A DNA stretch of 64,000 nt from NCBI GenBank assembly GCA_027257055.1, contig JAPVLO010001001.1, forward strand, positions 303,933 through 367,932. The letters run 5' to 3'. Under the pieces are notes generated by a model. The model did not search any database. It saw only the letters and a program-made list of their open reading frames with translations, and was not told where the DNA came from. Source of the DNA: Cephalopachus bancanus (taxonomy: Eukaryota > Chordata > Mammalia > Primates > Tarsiidae). Shown here piece after piece: positions 11,207-23,342 of this stretch. Within the stretch, counting starts at the first letter, position 1. Every line of letters begins with the position of its first letter. The translations under genes and the position numbers were made by a program.

Positions 11207-12100
11207 ATAGGTCAGAGCGAATCTGAGGGACAACAAATATTCATCAGTATAGTAAAGAATATTGTCTAAACGTGGAACTATGGTTTCTTCTAAATATCTA
11301 ACCCTCTTTTTCCATTTTGTGAAGAAAAATATTGTTTCCTGAGGTAAATATGGTAGATTTGGATAACTTGGTCAAAGTTGGGGAAAAACCAAAATTGTAC
11401 ACACAGTCATGGTCCTGAGAAAGTGGCATCTGATGCTTTGCCTAGTGGAAATTAATTAAAGATGATTTAAATCCACAGGCGGATTTTGGGAAATTTCCTT
11501 CCAAAAAGGCCACTAGTGATGATGATGATGATGATGATGAAGAAATTTTCGCCTCTGCTTTGGCACCCCGTTACATGATGACAATTTATGTCCACAAAAT
11601 AAGGCTGAATTGGTGGATGTAGTCGTAAAATATCATGAGCATAAATATTCTAATAATGTTACTAGACCTCCCTCTAAGGTTTTACTTCAAGTGTACAAAA
11701 TATTGAAATAAAGCCTAGACCTAGTTACACTTTTCCTTTTTTTTAAAGGGTTTAGGGAACTAGAATTGTAATAGTCAAAATATATAAGAAATATATAAGG
11801 AATATACGTTAAATAAAGTATAAAAAGAATATAAATAATATATAAGCAATATATAAATAATTGAATAACAAGTATATAAATAATACACAAAAGAATATCT
11901 CAGTACACACATGCTTGAATTGTGTGGTAATTCAGACATTTTATTACAAACTGTCTGACTAAGTACGTTATGGCTATTTTACAAGGCACACCGTCACAAC
12001 CTATTGGGCCTACTCAACCAAAAACAGTGTCCTAAATATTAAAAATGCTGTCATGGGGTAAAGAGTATCGGTCTAATTTTTAACAAATGGCACTACTTTA
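11207..12100 (+). pseudogene. gag: gag remnant, unit 3
   Basis: The matrix start codon is mutated to ATA at 11207. The acidic repeat is the longest in the window, seven GAT codons at 11518-11538. The AT-rich spacer spans about 11779-11890, and the two zinc-knuckle remnants lie at about 11912-11965 and 12030-12085. Length is as in the other complete units, so the capsid deletion is inherited. Confidence 0.82.
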
Positions 12101-13040
12101 CTTCAGCAACAAGTCATCCCTATTCAGGGAAAGAGCCAGAGGGGCTGGCCCTGGCCCCAGATAACAATAGGGGCAGGCTCCACCATAAACACGTTCATTC
12201 CTTTAATCCATTGCAAGCTCATCTGAGCCACCCCAGTTGGTGCAGGACTCGACCTCTGTTCCACAACTGCAATATTATTAATCACAGATGTCCTGGTAAC
12301 CCCAATTCTTACAGGAGTAAAGGACCCTCTGCCAGAAAAATAATGGGATTAATACTAGGCAGAAGCTTATTTTCTAAGCCAGGAATTTCCATTTATTCTG
12401 GAGTGGTGGATTTGGATTACACAGGGGAAATCAGGTGCCTGCCCCCCCAATAAAACTGTAGCTTTACAAAGGTCAGAGAATAGCCCAGTTGCTGCTCCAG
12501 CCTTATCCCAATGCACATAAAACTTTATATATCCTGAATAGTGGTGACTCTGGATTTGGATCTAGTGATGTTGCTTTTTGGGTTCTGGAGGTTACTACTT
12601 CTAGACCTTTAAAACCTTACATATTCAAGGAGTTAACATTAAAGGCTTACTGGATACAGGAGCCAAAGAATCTTGCATGCTGGGAAAGATTGGCCTGCCT
12701 CATGATCTATTCAAATGGCACCTTTTGTAATCATAGGCATTGGTTGAGCACCCTCAGTGGTCAAAAGCTCTAAAATTTTAAATTGGACAAACAATGAGAC
12801 TTTAGGAACCTTTTCCTCATTTGTCATCCCATCTATCCCATTTACATTATGGGGAAGAGACATTCTTGCTCAAATGGGCATGCTTTTATACAGCCCTAAT
12901 AACAAAGTTTCATCACAAATGCTAGAAATGGTCTATAATCCCTTTAAGGGACATGGCAAAAATGGACAGGGAATGCAGAAACCTGTCAAAGTTAGTGAAA
13001 AATAAAACTGAGATGTTATTGCCTACTAAAATTTATCCTA
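12101..13040 (+). pseudogene. pro: pro remnant, unit 3
   Basis: This copy lacks the dUTPase TAG seen in most others (an AAG codon stands there near 12378), but the reading frame is lost just after the hairpin motif at about 12440. The protease active site has become DTGAK at 12653-12667. The protease body and G-patch-like segment read open at 12757-13005. Confidence 0.86.
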
Positions 13041-14440
13041 GGGGCCATTGTTCCCAAGATTGCCGACTCTATTACCTGGTAGGCTGACGAACTGGTTTAT
13101 GTGGATCAATGGCACATGCACGCAGAAAAGCTTAAGGCAACCAAAAAACTAGTCTAACAACAATTAGAGGCTGGTCATATAAAGACTTCTCCTATCACCT
13201 CTGAATGGCCACCACTTGTGCTTGAAACACTCCTATTTTTGCCATTAAGAAAAACTCTTGTAAATGGAGATTTTTACAGAATTTGAGAACTTTTAACACT
13301 ACTTTGAAAACCATGGGAGCTTTGCAGCCTGGATGCCTATCCCCAGTCGCTATACCTGTTAACTTTAATATTATAGTCATTGATTTACAGGAATTTTTCT
13401 TTACGATATTTTTAAACCCAGAGGATTGTAAACAATTTTCCTTTAGTTTACCTCTGAGAATTTAAGGCAACCAATACAAAGATTTCAAAGGAAAGTCCTG
13501 CCACAAGGAATGAAAACAGCCCTATTTTGTGGCAGAAGTATGTGGACACTGCTTTACAATGTATTAGAAGCCAATATCCTAATCTGTATTTAATCCATTA
13601 TATGGATGAAATTTTGCTGACTCACAGAAATAGTGCCTTTTTTCATGAATGTCTTAATGAAACAGTGACTGCTCTCACTGATTGCAGTTTAAAAATTTCT
13701 CCTGAAAAATTTCAAACCAATCCTCCTTTCATATATCTTGACCACGTGTTAAACATACAAAAGGTTAGTCACCAACCTTTACAATTGTGAAAAGATCACT
13801 TGGTGATATTTAAAGTTTTCCAAAAACTTTTGGGAAATATTAATCAGATTAAATCTTATTTACATTTCTCCAAGGTATACGTAAATCCTTTGTTCATATT
13901 TTACAGGGAGATTTTTCTAACAATTCTGAGGGAATTATCACATCAGAGGCCAAGGAAGCCTTGTCCCTTGTGGAAAGGCTATTGAGTCTCAAACATTTAA
14001 AAGAATACATTCTCACCTACCTTAGGACTTAATTGTTCTGGCCACTCTCCACAATCCCACAAAATATCTGTTGCAAGAAGGACCTATGGAAGGGCTCCAT
14101 CTGTCAGTAAACTCTAAAATAATATTGGATTACTATCTCTAGTTAGTAGGTTGATTAACAACTAAAGGGAGATAAAGAAGTGTTGAATAATTTGGAAATG
14201 ATCTTCGAAATATTGTTATTACTTATGAGAGAATTCAATTTCAAAATTTGTTTTAAACTAGTTATGATTGACAATTTGCATGAACTGATTATAGAAAACC
14301 TGCTTTATTTTAAGCTCAAACCAAACATGTTATCAATAATAATTTTTTTCTATGAAAGACACTCTTACTCATGTACCATTTGATTTTACGATAATTCATC
14401 CTTTAATAATTATAAAGTTTCATGCTTATGTCATCTCACA
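13041..14440 (+). pseudogene. pol: pol remnant, unit 3: reverse transcriptase, connection, RNase H start
   Basis: Fingers are open at 13283-13465. A frame break occurs at the GAAAAC tract near 13513. The palm to thumb part is open at 13527-13790, with the catalytic box altered to YMDE at 13599-13610. Connection sequence extends to about 14150, and an RNase H-like remnant (14180-14383) fades before env. There is no integrase. Confidence 0.9.
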
Positions 14441-15700
14441 AGTTTTCAACCATTATCAGATCAATCATAGAAAATATTCGTGCATTGAAATGCTGATGCC
14501 TGTAGGAGTTGATCCCAGCTTAGCCACAAGAATTACACCACCAATTAGTTTAGCAACCTGGTCTCCTAATAACAGCAAAAAAGATCGGTTGCTCAACCAC
14601 CAAGACACTGGGTATCCAAAGTGGAGAGAATGCGTTTATGGATCTAAAGTAAAATATTCCATACTTATTGGAAAACTATAACAGCTACTATTAGAAATAA
14701 ACAAATAGCTTAACCTTACTTATGGAGGGCCCTTGCTGCCCTGAAGCCCACTGTTTTAGCCTGACTACATCGGGGATTTCATATCTATACAATAAGCACT
14801 TGTTTACAATCTCTACATGTTTTTCTTATATGGAATGAAAATCACATTGTAAAAATTAATTACCACAATGATATATATTCTATACACTGTCAAAATTGTA
14901 TTCTCACAAATTGCTTAACTGATGCTTATTATAAAGATATTCTCATTCTTAAACAAACCCAAACTTGGTAGAACCAGTGCAGCTGTCATCTTGCTGAAAT
15001 GATAAATATGGTTTACAAGGATTTTATGAGATTAACTGTATTTAGTAGAATAGACATAAAAGATTTCTAGTTAATTGTGTCTTCGGAATTACAGCCCTAA
15101 TACCTATGGCTACTTTGGTAACAGTTACACCTGTGGCTTTAGTTCAGGAAATTTACACGTCTAATTTTGCTAATTAGTTAATTAAGAATTTTTTATAGCC
15201 TTAGCTACACAAGAGATTATTGAATGGAACTGGAGAGCAGAGGTTATGCCTTGCAAGTAGCATTTCTAACTGTAGGACAAGAACTTGTGATCTTAAAAAT
15301 TAAGTTGGCCGGTTGATGTCACTCTGAGTTTGAATGTCTTTGCCTCACTCCTTAGAGGTAAATAAATCTGTCCACACATGGGACAGGATTAAAAATTATA
15401 TTCTTGTAGTTTGGAATCATTTGGACATGAGTACAGACATTACTATATTTCACCAAGAAATCCTAGACTTTATGGTTGCTGAAAAGAAATTCTTGTCTAC
15501 TGAATTGGTGCGTTCTATATTTAATAATATTTCTTCATTCATTAATCAAAAGTCATTGATGTCTATATTCATCAATGTGGGAATTTGTTGAGCAGTTATA
15601 CTTTATTTTGCTTTGTCTACTTCCTGTCATCTTCAGAGTGCTAAAGAGGAGCATATCTCAGCTCAACAAGGAGTTCCAGCGTTTTGTACTTTAAAAAAAA
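14441..15700 (+). pseudogene. env: env remnant, unit 3: surface and TM
   Basis: The N-terminal surface segment reads open to 14681. The C-terminal surface part at about 14770-15050 has frame slips. The furin-type RHKR site is at 15052-15063 and is followed by a hydrophobic fusion-peptide region. The TM ectodomain (15334-15591 open) and the anchor complete the gene, then a purine tract at 15700-15717. A Trp codon is kept near 15224 where most units have a stop. The middle of the surface protein is missing, as in all units. Confidence 0.85.
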
Positions 15701-15717
15701 AAACAAAAACGGGGAGA

Positions 15718-16678
15718 TGTTGGGAGCTGGAGACCTAGGCCCACTGAGCATTAGTGCTCAGTGAGGAACATGGACCCCAAAACCACTAGGATGTATTCGG
15801 GAGTTGTTGACTCCATTCCCTGCCTCATTTTCCACTTGACACAAACAACCAGGAGACCCTTTTGCTGGTTCTAATAGAGGGCTCTGAAAGCAGAAGGAAT
15901 ACAGATGACTTCGGAGTCTGTGTTCCCATATTCCATGGTAAATTTTTTAAAATAATTTAAACTTAATTTTGAGTCACATTAGAAACAGTGCATGACAGTT
16001 TCTCTTGATCTGATTTTAGAAAGATACAGACATAGGTTCTAGAAAATAGTTAATATAGTTAAAGAACATTTAAGTAACCATTTTCTTTTAGAAGTATGGT
16101 TAGTGCAGTTTGATTTAGGGAGGTCAGTGAGGTTTGAACTAGGTTGGCTGGTGCTATGAGAGTGTAACCATAGCTGCAATTGTTTTAATAAAAATTACTT
16201 TCAAATTGGTACAGATATTTGAAGTTAATAATTGATCATGGTGGTTTCTGATTTAGACATTGAGTGAAGTTAATTCAGGGTGACATAGTTGTAATACAAT
16301 TAAGGGCACATAATAAACTGGTTTGGGGAATCATAAGGTAGCATAAGATACAAAAAGACAATTTGTTGTTGTTCCTCCTCATGTTCTTCCTTATATTCTT
16401 CTTTATGTACGATAAAACATTTGATTCAGAGTGGTGGGTTTCCTTTGTTCACCTGGACCTGTTCAGGTGAAAGGCACATACTATCTTTTGTTCTCGTGAT
16501 GATAAATTTACAGACATTTGTGATAAAAGACCTGGGGTTACACCCATTCAAAGGCTTCTGCTTACTAAGAAAGAGTCCAGTCCCTTTCTCTCTCTCCAGT
16601 GTCATCTTTCTTTTGTAAATCGCCAACGCAGTCACACCTCAAAGGGAACCCAGAACCTTTCTGGGTAGGACGCCCGCA
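15718..16678 (+). repeat. LTR of unit 4
   Basis: A 961 bp LTR starting TGTTGGGAGC and ending CCCGCA. The primer site at 16681-16698 has lost its first T (AAGTGCC). The splice donor AAAGGTAAGT is well kept at about 16705-16714. Confidence 0.93.
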
Positions 16679-16835
16679 ACAAGTGCCTAAACCTGGGGAC
16701 CTGGAAAGGTAAGTTTTCTCTAGTTTGAGGAGGGTTAAGAACTATTCCAAGGGTGATACAAACCATTCTGTAGAAACAGCCAGAAAGAAGATGGGTAAGG
16801 ATTACTTTTTGTAATGCCAGAAGCATGACACAACC

Positions 16836-17727
16836 ATGTGCCTGGGTTAATCTAAGGAACAACAAATATTCACCAGTATAGTAAAGAATACATTGTCTAA
16901 ACGTGGAACTAAAGTTTCTTCTAATAATCTAGCCCTCTTTTTGCATTTTGTGCAGAAAATAATTGTTTCCTGAGGACGATACTGTGGAATAGGATACCTG
17001 GACCAAAGTTGGCATATAACTAAAATTGTATTACACATAGCATGGTACTGAGAAAGTGCCATCTGATGTTTTGCATTGTAGAAATTAATTAAAGATGCTT
17101 TAAATCCACAGCAGGATTATGATGAATTTCCTTCCAAAAAGGCCACTAATGTTGATGATGATGAAGAAATATTTCACCACTGCTTTGGCACCCCCTTTAC
17201 ATGATGACAAGTTATATTCACAAAACAAGACTGAATTGGTGGATGTAGTCGAAAAATATAATGAGCAGAAATATCCTAATAAAGTTATTGCAACTCTTTC
17301 TAGGTTTTTCTTTAAGGGTTGAGCATACTGAAATAATGACTTGACCTAGTTGCACTTTTCCTTTTTGTAAAGGGTTCAGGGAGGTAGAGCTGTAATAAGC
17401 ATAATATGTAAGTACTATATAAGTAATATAAGTAAAGTAAGGAATATAAGTAATAAAAATAATATATAAGCAATATATGAATAAATCAAACACAAGTATA
17501 TACGGAATAAGCAAAAGGATATCTCATTACACTCTTGCTGAATTGTGTGACAATTCGGACACTTTATGACAATCTTTCTGACTAAGCAAGGTATGGCTAC
17601 TTTACAAGGCACACCGTCACCACCTAATGGAGCTACTAGACCCAAAACACTGTGTCCTAAAGGTCAGAAAGCTTCCATGGGGTAAAGTGTGTCAGTCTAA
17701 ATTTTATAGAAATGGCACTCCCTTAAG
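16836..17727 (+). pseudogene. gag: gag remnant, unit 4
   Basis: ATG at 16836 is followed by Cys rather than Gly. The C-terminal matrix part, with GTT plus three GAT codons, is open at 17119-17322. The AT-rich spacer runs about 17395-17510. The nucleocapsid remnant at 17534-17727 has lost one base near the first knuckle. Confidence 0.82.
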
Positions 17728-18688
17728 TCAAGAACAAGTCTTCCTGGTTCGGGGAAAAGAATCAGAGGGTGGCACTGGCAACAGATATCAATAGGGGCAG
17801 TTTCCACCATGAACGTGTTCATTCCTTTAATTCATTGCAGAGCTCATCTGAGTCTCCCCAGTTAGCACAGGACTAGACCACAGTTAATTAATATTAACAG
17901 TGTAATATTAATCCCTGTTTTCCCCGGGTAACCCCAAACCTTATATGAGCAAAGGGCCCTCTCCAGAAAAAATAGTGGTAGTAAAACTATGCAGAGGTTG
18001 CTTGTCTTAGCCAGGAATTTCCATTGTTCCTGGAGTGGTGGATTTGGATTACACAGGGGGAATCCAGGTGCTAGTCACTCCCCCTGACAAAACTGTACAG
18101 TTTTACAAAGGTCAGAGAATAGCCCAGTTTCTGCCCCAGCATTATCACATAGCACGTAAATCTTTAAATAACTTGCCTAGTGTTGACTCTGGATTTGGCT
18201 CTAGTGATATTGCTTTTGGTGCTTTGGAGATTACTAATTCTAGAACTTTAAAACCTTATATTTTCAACGTGTTTACATTAAAGGCTTATCGAATACGGGA
18301 GCTGACATTTGTTGCATTTCTGGAAAAGATTGGCCTGTTTCATGATCTACTTAAATAGCACCTGCAGGACTCACAAACATTGGTCGAGCACCCTCAGCAG
18401 TCAAAAGCTCTAAATTTTTAAAAACTGGACAGACCATGAGTCTTGGGGAAACCTATTGCCCATAGGTCATTCCATCTATCTCCTTGCATTAGGGAAAAGG
18501 GACATTCATGCTCATATATGCATCCTTTTTTATAGCCATAGTAAAAAAGTTTCAGCACAAATGCTAAAAATGGACTATGATCCCTTTAAGGGACTTGGCA
18601 AAAATGGACAGGGAATGCAGGAACCTGCCCAAAGTTAATGAAAAGACAAGCAGAGCTGGTATTGCATATTCAAATTTATCCTAGGGCC
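17728..18688 (+). pseudogene. pro: pro remnant, unit 4
   Basis: dUTPase C-terminal half is open at 18035-18358 and keeps the hairpin and glycine/serine-rich motifs. The protease catalytic Asp is replaced by Asn (NTGAD, 18292-18306), which by itself would abolish activity. The G-patch-like segment lies near 18570-18630. Confidence 0.86.
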
Positions 18689-20090
18689 ATTGTTCCCAAG
18701 ACTGTCGGCCCCATTACCTGGTAGTCTGACAAACCAGTTTATGTGGAACAATGGCCTATGCAATCAGAAAAGATTAAGGCAGCCAAAAAATTGTCTAACA
18801 ACTATTAGAGGTCATATAAAGGCTTCTACTACCCCCTCTGAATGGCAACCACTTGCGCTTGAAACACTCCTTTTTGCCATTAAGAAAAATCTGGTAAATG
18901 GAGACTTTTACATGTTTTGAGATCTTTAAATGCTACTACAGAAGCCATGGAGCCATTGAAGCCTGGATGGCTATCCCCATTCACTATAACTGTTAACTTT
19001 AATATTATAGTCAATTGATTAACTGTATTTTTTTCTTTACTATACTTTAAGCCCAGAGTATTGTAAAAAATTTTTCCCTTTTAGTTTACCCTCCGAGAAT
19101 TTAAAGCAACTATTTCAAATATTTCAACGGAAAGTCCTACAAGGAATGAAAACAGCCCTACACTGTGCCTGAAGTATGTGGATGCTGCTTTACAATGTAT
19201 TAGAAGCCAATATCCTAATCTTTATTTAATCTATTATATGGATGACATTTTGCTGGCTCACAGAAATCGTGCATTTATTTATACGAATTTCTTAAAGAAA
19301 CTGACTGCCCTCACTGTGGTTTAAATATTTTTTTCTGAAAATTTTCAACCAATCCTCCTTTCGCATATCTTGACCATGTGTTAAATACACAAAAGGTAAG
19401 TCACCAATCTTTACAATTTAGAAAAGATCTTGGTGATATTTAATGATTTCCAAAAATTGTTGGGAGACATTAATCAGATTAAAGCTTTTTACGTATCACC
19501 ATGGCAGACGTAAATCCTTTGTTAAAAATTTTACTGAAGGATTTTTCTACCAATTCTGAAAAAATTCTCACATCAGAGACCAAGGAAGACTTGTACATTC
19601 TAGAAAAGTGTATTTAGTCTCAAAATGTTAAAAGAGTAGAATATCACCTCCCTTTAGGTCTTAATTATTCTGGCTCCTCTCTACAATCCCACAGGAGTCG
19701 GTGGCAAGAAGGAACAATGGAATGGCTCCATCTGTCAGTAACCTCTAAAATAATATTGGATTCCAATCCCTAGTTAGTAGGTTGATGAATAACTAAAGGG
19801 AGACAAAGAAGTGTTGAACTGATTGAACAGGATTTTCGTAATATTGTTATTCTTTATGTGAGCATTCAATTTCTAACTTTGTTTTAAACTAGTTACAATT
19901 GACAGTTTGCATGAATTGATTATAGAAAACCTGCTTTATTATATACTGTAACAAAACATGTTCTTAATAATATTTTTTTTTCCTAGGAAAGACACTCTTA
20001 CTCTCCTCCCATTTGTTTTTAGAAAAATTTACCCTTTAATAATTATAAAGCTTCATGCTTATGTCTCCTCTAAAATTTTTTAAACCATTA
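18689..20090 (+). pseudogene. pol: pol remnant, unit 4
   Basis: The catalytic YMDD box is intact at 19235-19246, but the surrounding frame is broken by many one-base indels, for example at 18870-18905, 19010-19080 and 19320-19350. The connection part reaches about 19780, and the RNase H-like remnant reaches about 20090. Confidence 0.87.
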
Positions 20091-21325
20091 ACAGTTCAAC
20101 TCAGAGCAATCATAGAAAAGTTGAAATGCTGATGCCTGTAGGAGTTGATCCCAGCTTAGTCACAAGAACTGCACCACCAATTAGTATAGCAATCTGGTCT
20201 CCTAATAACAGTGAAAAAGACTGGCTGCTCCTCAACCAAGACGGGGTGTCCAAAGAGGAGAGAGGCATTTATGGATCTAAAGTAATCTTTTCCATACCTG
20301 TTGAGCAATAATAACTATTATTTTAAATAAAAAAAAATTTTTAACCTTACTTATGGAGGGCCCTTGCTGCTCTGAAGTCCATTGTTTTAGCACAAACACT
20401 TAAGGGATCTCATGCCTATAAAATAAGAGCTTGTTCACAATCTCCATATTTTTTCCTAGTATGGAATGAATATCACATTGTAAAAATTAATCACTGCAAT
20501 GATGTGTATTTTATACTCTGTCAATATTGTACTTTCGCAAACTGTTTAAATGATGATTATTAAAAAGATTTTAACATTCTTAAGCAAAGCCCATACTTGG
20601 TAATCCCAGTACAGCTGTCATCTCGCTGGAATGATAAATATGGTTTACAAAGATTGTATGAGATGAACTCTATTTTGGAAATAGACAGAAAAGATTTCTA
20701 CTTACTTGTGTCTTCAGAACTACAGCCCAAATAGGTATGGCTACTTCGGTAACAGTTGCACCTGTGACTCCAGCTCAGGTAGTTTACACTTGTACTTTTG
20801 CTAATTAGTTAATTAAGAAAGTTTTTATAGCCTTAGCTACCCAAGAGATTATTGATTAGAAGCTAGAGAGCAGAGTTAATGCTTTGCAAGTAGCATTTCT
20901 AACTGTAGGAAAAGAACTTGTGATCTTAAAAATTGGGTTGAATCTTCGATGTCACCTGACTTTAAATGACTTTGCCTCACCCCTTTTAAAAGGGTAAATA
21001 AATCTGTCCATACAAGGAACAATATAAAAAATCATATTCTTGTAGTTTGGAATTATTCAGACTTGAGTATAGACCTTACAAAATTTCACCAAGAAATCCT
21101 AGACCTTATGGTTGCTAAAAAACAATTCAAGTCTACTGAATTGGCCCATTCTATTTTTAATAATATTTCTTCATTAATTAATCAAAAATCATTGATGTCT
21201 ATATTCATCAATGGGGGAATGTATGGAGCAGTTATACTTTTGTTAAATTGTCTACTTCCTGTCATCTTCAGAGAGCTAAAGAAAAGCAAATCTCAGCTCA
21301 ACCCAGAGTTCTAGGGTTTTGTGCT
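20091..21325 (+). pseudogene. env: env remnant, unit 4
   Basis: Surface N-terminal segment open at 20126-20311. The furin-type site reads RQKR at 20693-20704. A TAG follows the fusion-peptide region near 20804, and a second TAG lies near 20858. The TM ectodomain through membrane anchor to the cytoplasmic tail is open at 21063-21314, one of the better kept TM segments here. Confidence 0.84.
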
Positions 21326-21344
21326 TAAAAAAAAAACAGGGAGG

Positions 21345-22309
21345 TGTTGGCAGCTGGTCACAGAGGCCCACTGAGCATTAGGGATCAGGGAAAACCATGG
21401 ACACCGAAACCTCTAGGAGCCATTCAGAATTTTTGCTCTATTCCCCCCCCTTTTTCATCTTAGCACAAACAACCAGGAAAATCTCTTGCTTTCTCTAAAA
21501 GAGGACTCTGAATGCAGAACGAACACAGCTGACTTTGGAGTCTTTTTCCCATATTTCACAGTTATTTATTTTTTTGTTTTTAAAAAATTTTAAGCTTAAA
21601 TTTGAGTCACATAAGGAGACAGTGCATCTCACAGTTTCTCTTGATCTGATTTTAGAAATGTGTAGATATAGGTCCTATAAATAGTTTAGATAGATTATGA
21701 AAATTTAAGTAACCATTTTTTTTTAGAAGTATGGTGAGCGTAGTTTGATTTGGGAAAGGTCATGAGGTTTGAATTAGGCCAGCTGAGGCTAGGAGACTGT
21801 CACCATACCAGCAATTGTTTTAATAAAAACTAGTTTCAATCAGTATCAATATTAGAAGTTAATAATTCCCCATGGTGGATTGTGGTTTACACATTGAGCA
21901 AAGTTAATTCTATTTGATATAATTATAATGCCATTAAGGGCACATAGGAAACTGTTTTTAGGAACATTAAGGTAGCATAAGATACAAAAAGACAATTTAT
22001 GGTTGTTTCTCCTAATGTTCTTCCTTATATTATTCCTTATGCATGATAAAACATTTGCTTGAGAGTGTGGGGTGTCCTATGTTCACCTGGACCTGTTCAT
22101 GTGAAAGGCACATGCTACCTTTTGTTCCCGTGATGATAACTTTGCAGAGTTTTGAAATAAAACTCCTGGGATTACACCCATTCAAAGATTCTGATTAATA
22201 AGCAGGTGTCCAGTCCCTTTCGCCCTCTCCAGTGTCTTCTTTATTTTGTAAATCACCAACGTTGTCACACCTGAATGGGACCCCAGATCCTTGCAGGACA
22301 GGATGGCCA
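21345..22309 (+). repeat. LTR of unit 5
   Basis: A 965 bp LTR from TGTTGGCAGC to a decayed GCCAGA end. The primer site at 22312-22329 reads TAGCGCCTAAACC. Splice donor AAAGGTAAGC lies at about 22337-22346. Confidence 0.92.
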
Positions 22310-22468
22310 GAAATAGCGCCTAAACCTGGGGCCCTGAAAAGGTAAGCTCTTTCTTGTTTCAGTAGGGCTAGGAACTTATCCAAATGTGCTGCAGACCCTT
22401 CTGTAGAGATAGCCAGAAAGAAGTTATGTAAGGATTACTTTTTGTAACGCCAGACGCATGACAAAACT

Positions 22469-23342
22469 ATGAGCCAGGGCGAATCTAAGGAACAACAAAT
22501 ATTCATCAGTATAGTAAAGAATACGTTGTCTAAACGTGGAACTAATTTTCTTCTAATAATCTAGCCCTTTTTTGCAATTTGTGCAGAAAATAATTGTTTC
22601 CTGTGGACAATATGGTAGATTAGGATACCTGGGCCAAAGTTGGGATAAAACTAAAATTGTATTACACAAAGTGTGTCCTGATAAAGTGCCATCTGATGCT
22701 TTGCATTGTGGAAATTTATTAAAGATGCTTTAAATCCACAACAGGGTTATATGAGATTTCCTTCCAAAAAGGCCACTAATGATGATGATGAAGAGTCATT
22801 TCGCCACTGCTTGGCAACCCCCTTTACATGATGACAAGTTATCTTCACAAAATAAGGTTGAATTGGTGATGCAGTCGAAAAATATCATAAGCAGAAATAT
22901 CGTAATAAAGTCACTGCAACTCTTTTTAAGGTTTTCCTTTAAGGGTTGAGCATACTGAAAAAAAGGGCCCTTTACCTACTTACACATTCCTTTTCTTAAA
23001 GGGTTCAGGTAGGTAGCGCTGTAATAAGCATAATATATAATAATATAAGTAAAATAAGGAATATAAAGAATTTAAAAAAATATATATATCAATATATAAA
23101 TAACAAACACAAGTATATATGTAATAAGCAAAAAAACATCTCATTACACTCTTGCTTGAATTGTGTGGCATTTTGGACACTTTAGTACAATCTGTCTTGC
23201 TAAGCAAGTTAAGGCTCCTTTATAAAGCACACTGTCACCACCTATTGGGGCTACTCGACCAAAAACACTGTGTGGTAAATGTCAAAAAGTCTGGCAAGGG
23301 GTAAGGATGTTGGTCTAAATTTTACCGAAATGGCACTCCCTT
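22469..23342 (+). pseudogene. gag: gag remnant, unit 5
   Basis: ATG at 22469, codon 2 Ser. Three GAT codons mark the acidic run near 22782. The spacer (about 23010-23130) contains an uninterrupted TATATATA run. The nucleocapsid remnant is at about 23151-23342. Confidence 0.8.

Noticed and set aside
11687..11890. Minus-strand hydrophobic Tyr/Ile-rich ORFs over the gag spacer (also 17218-17514, 22980-23207, 32192-32422, 60077-60328)
   Set aside because: Translation of TATAAG-type AT-rich repeats gives Ile/Tyr/Leu strings by composition alone.
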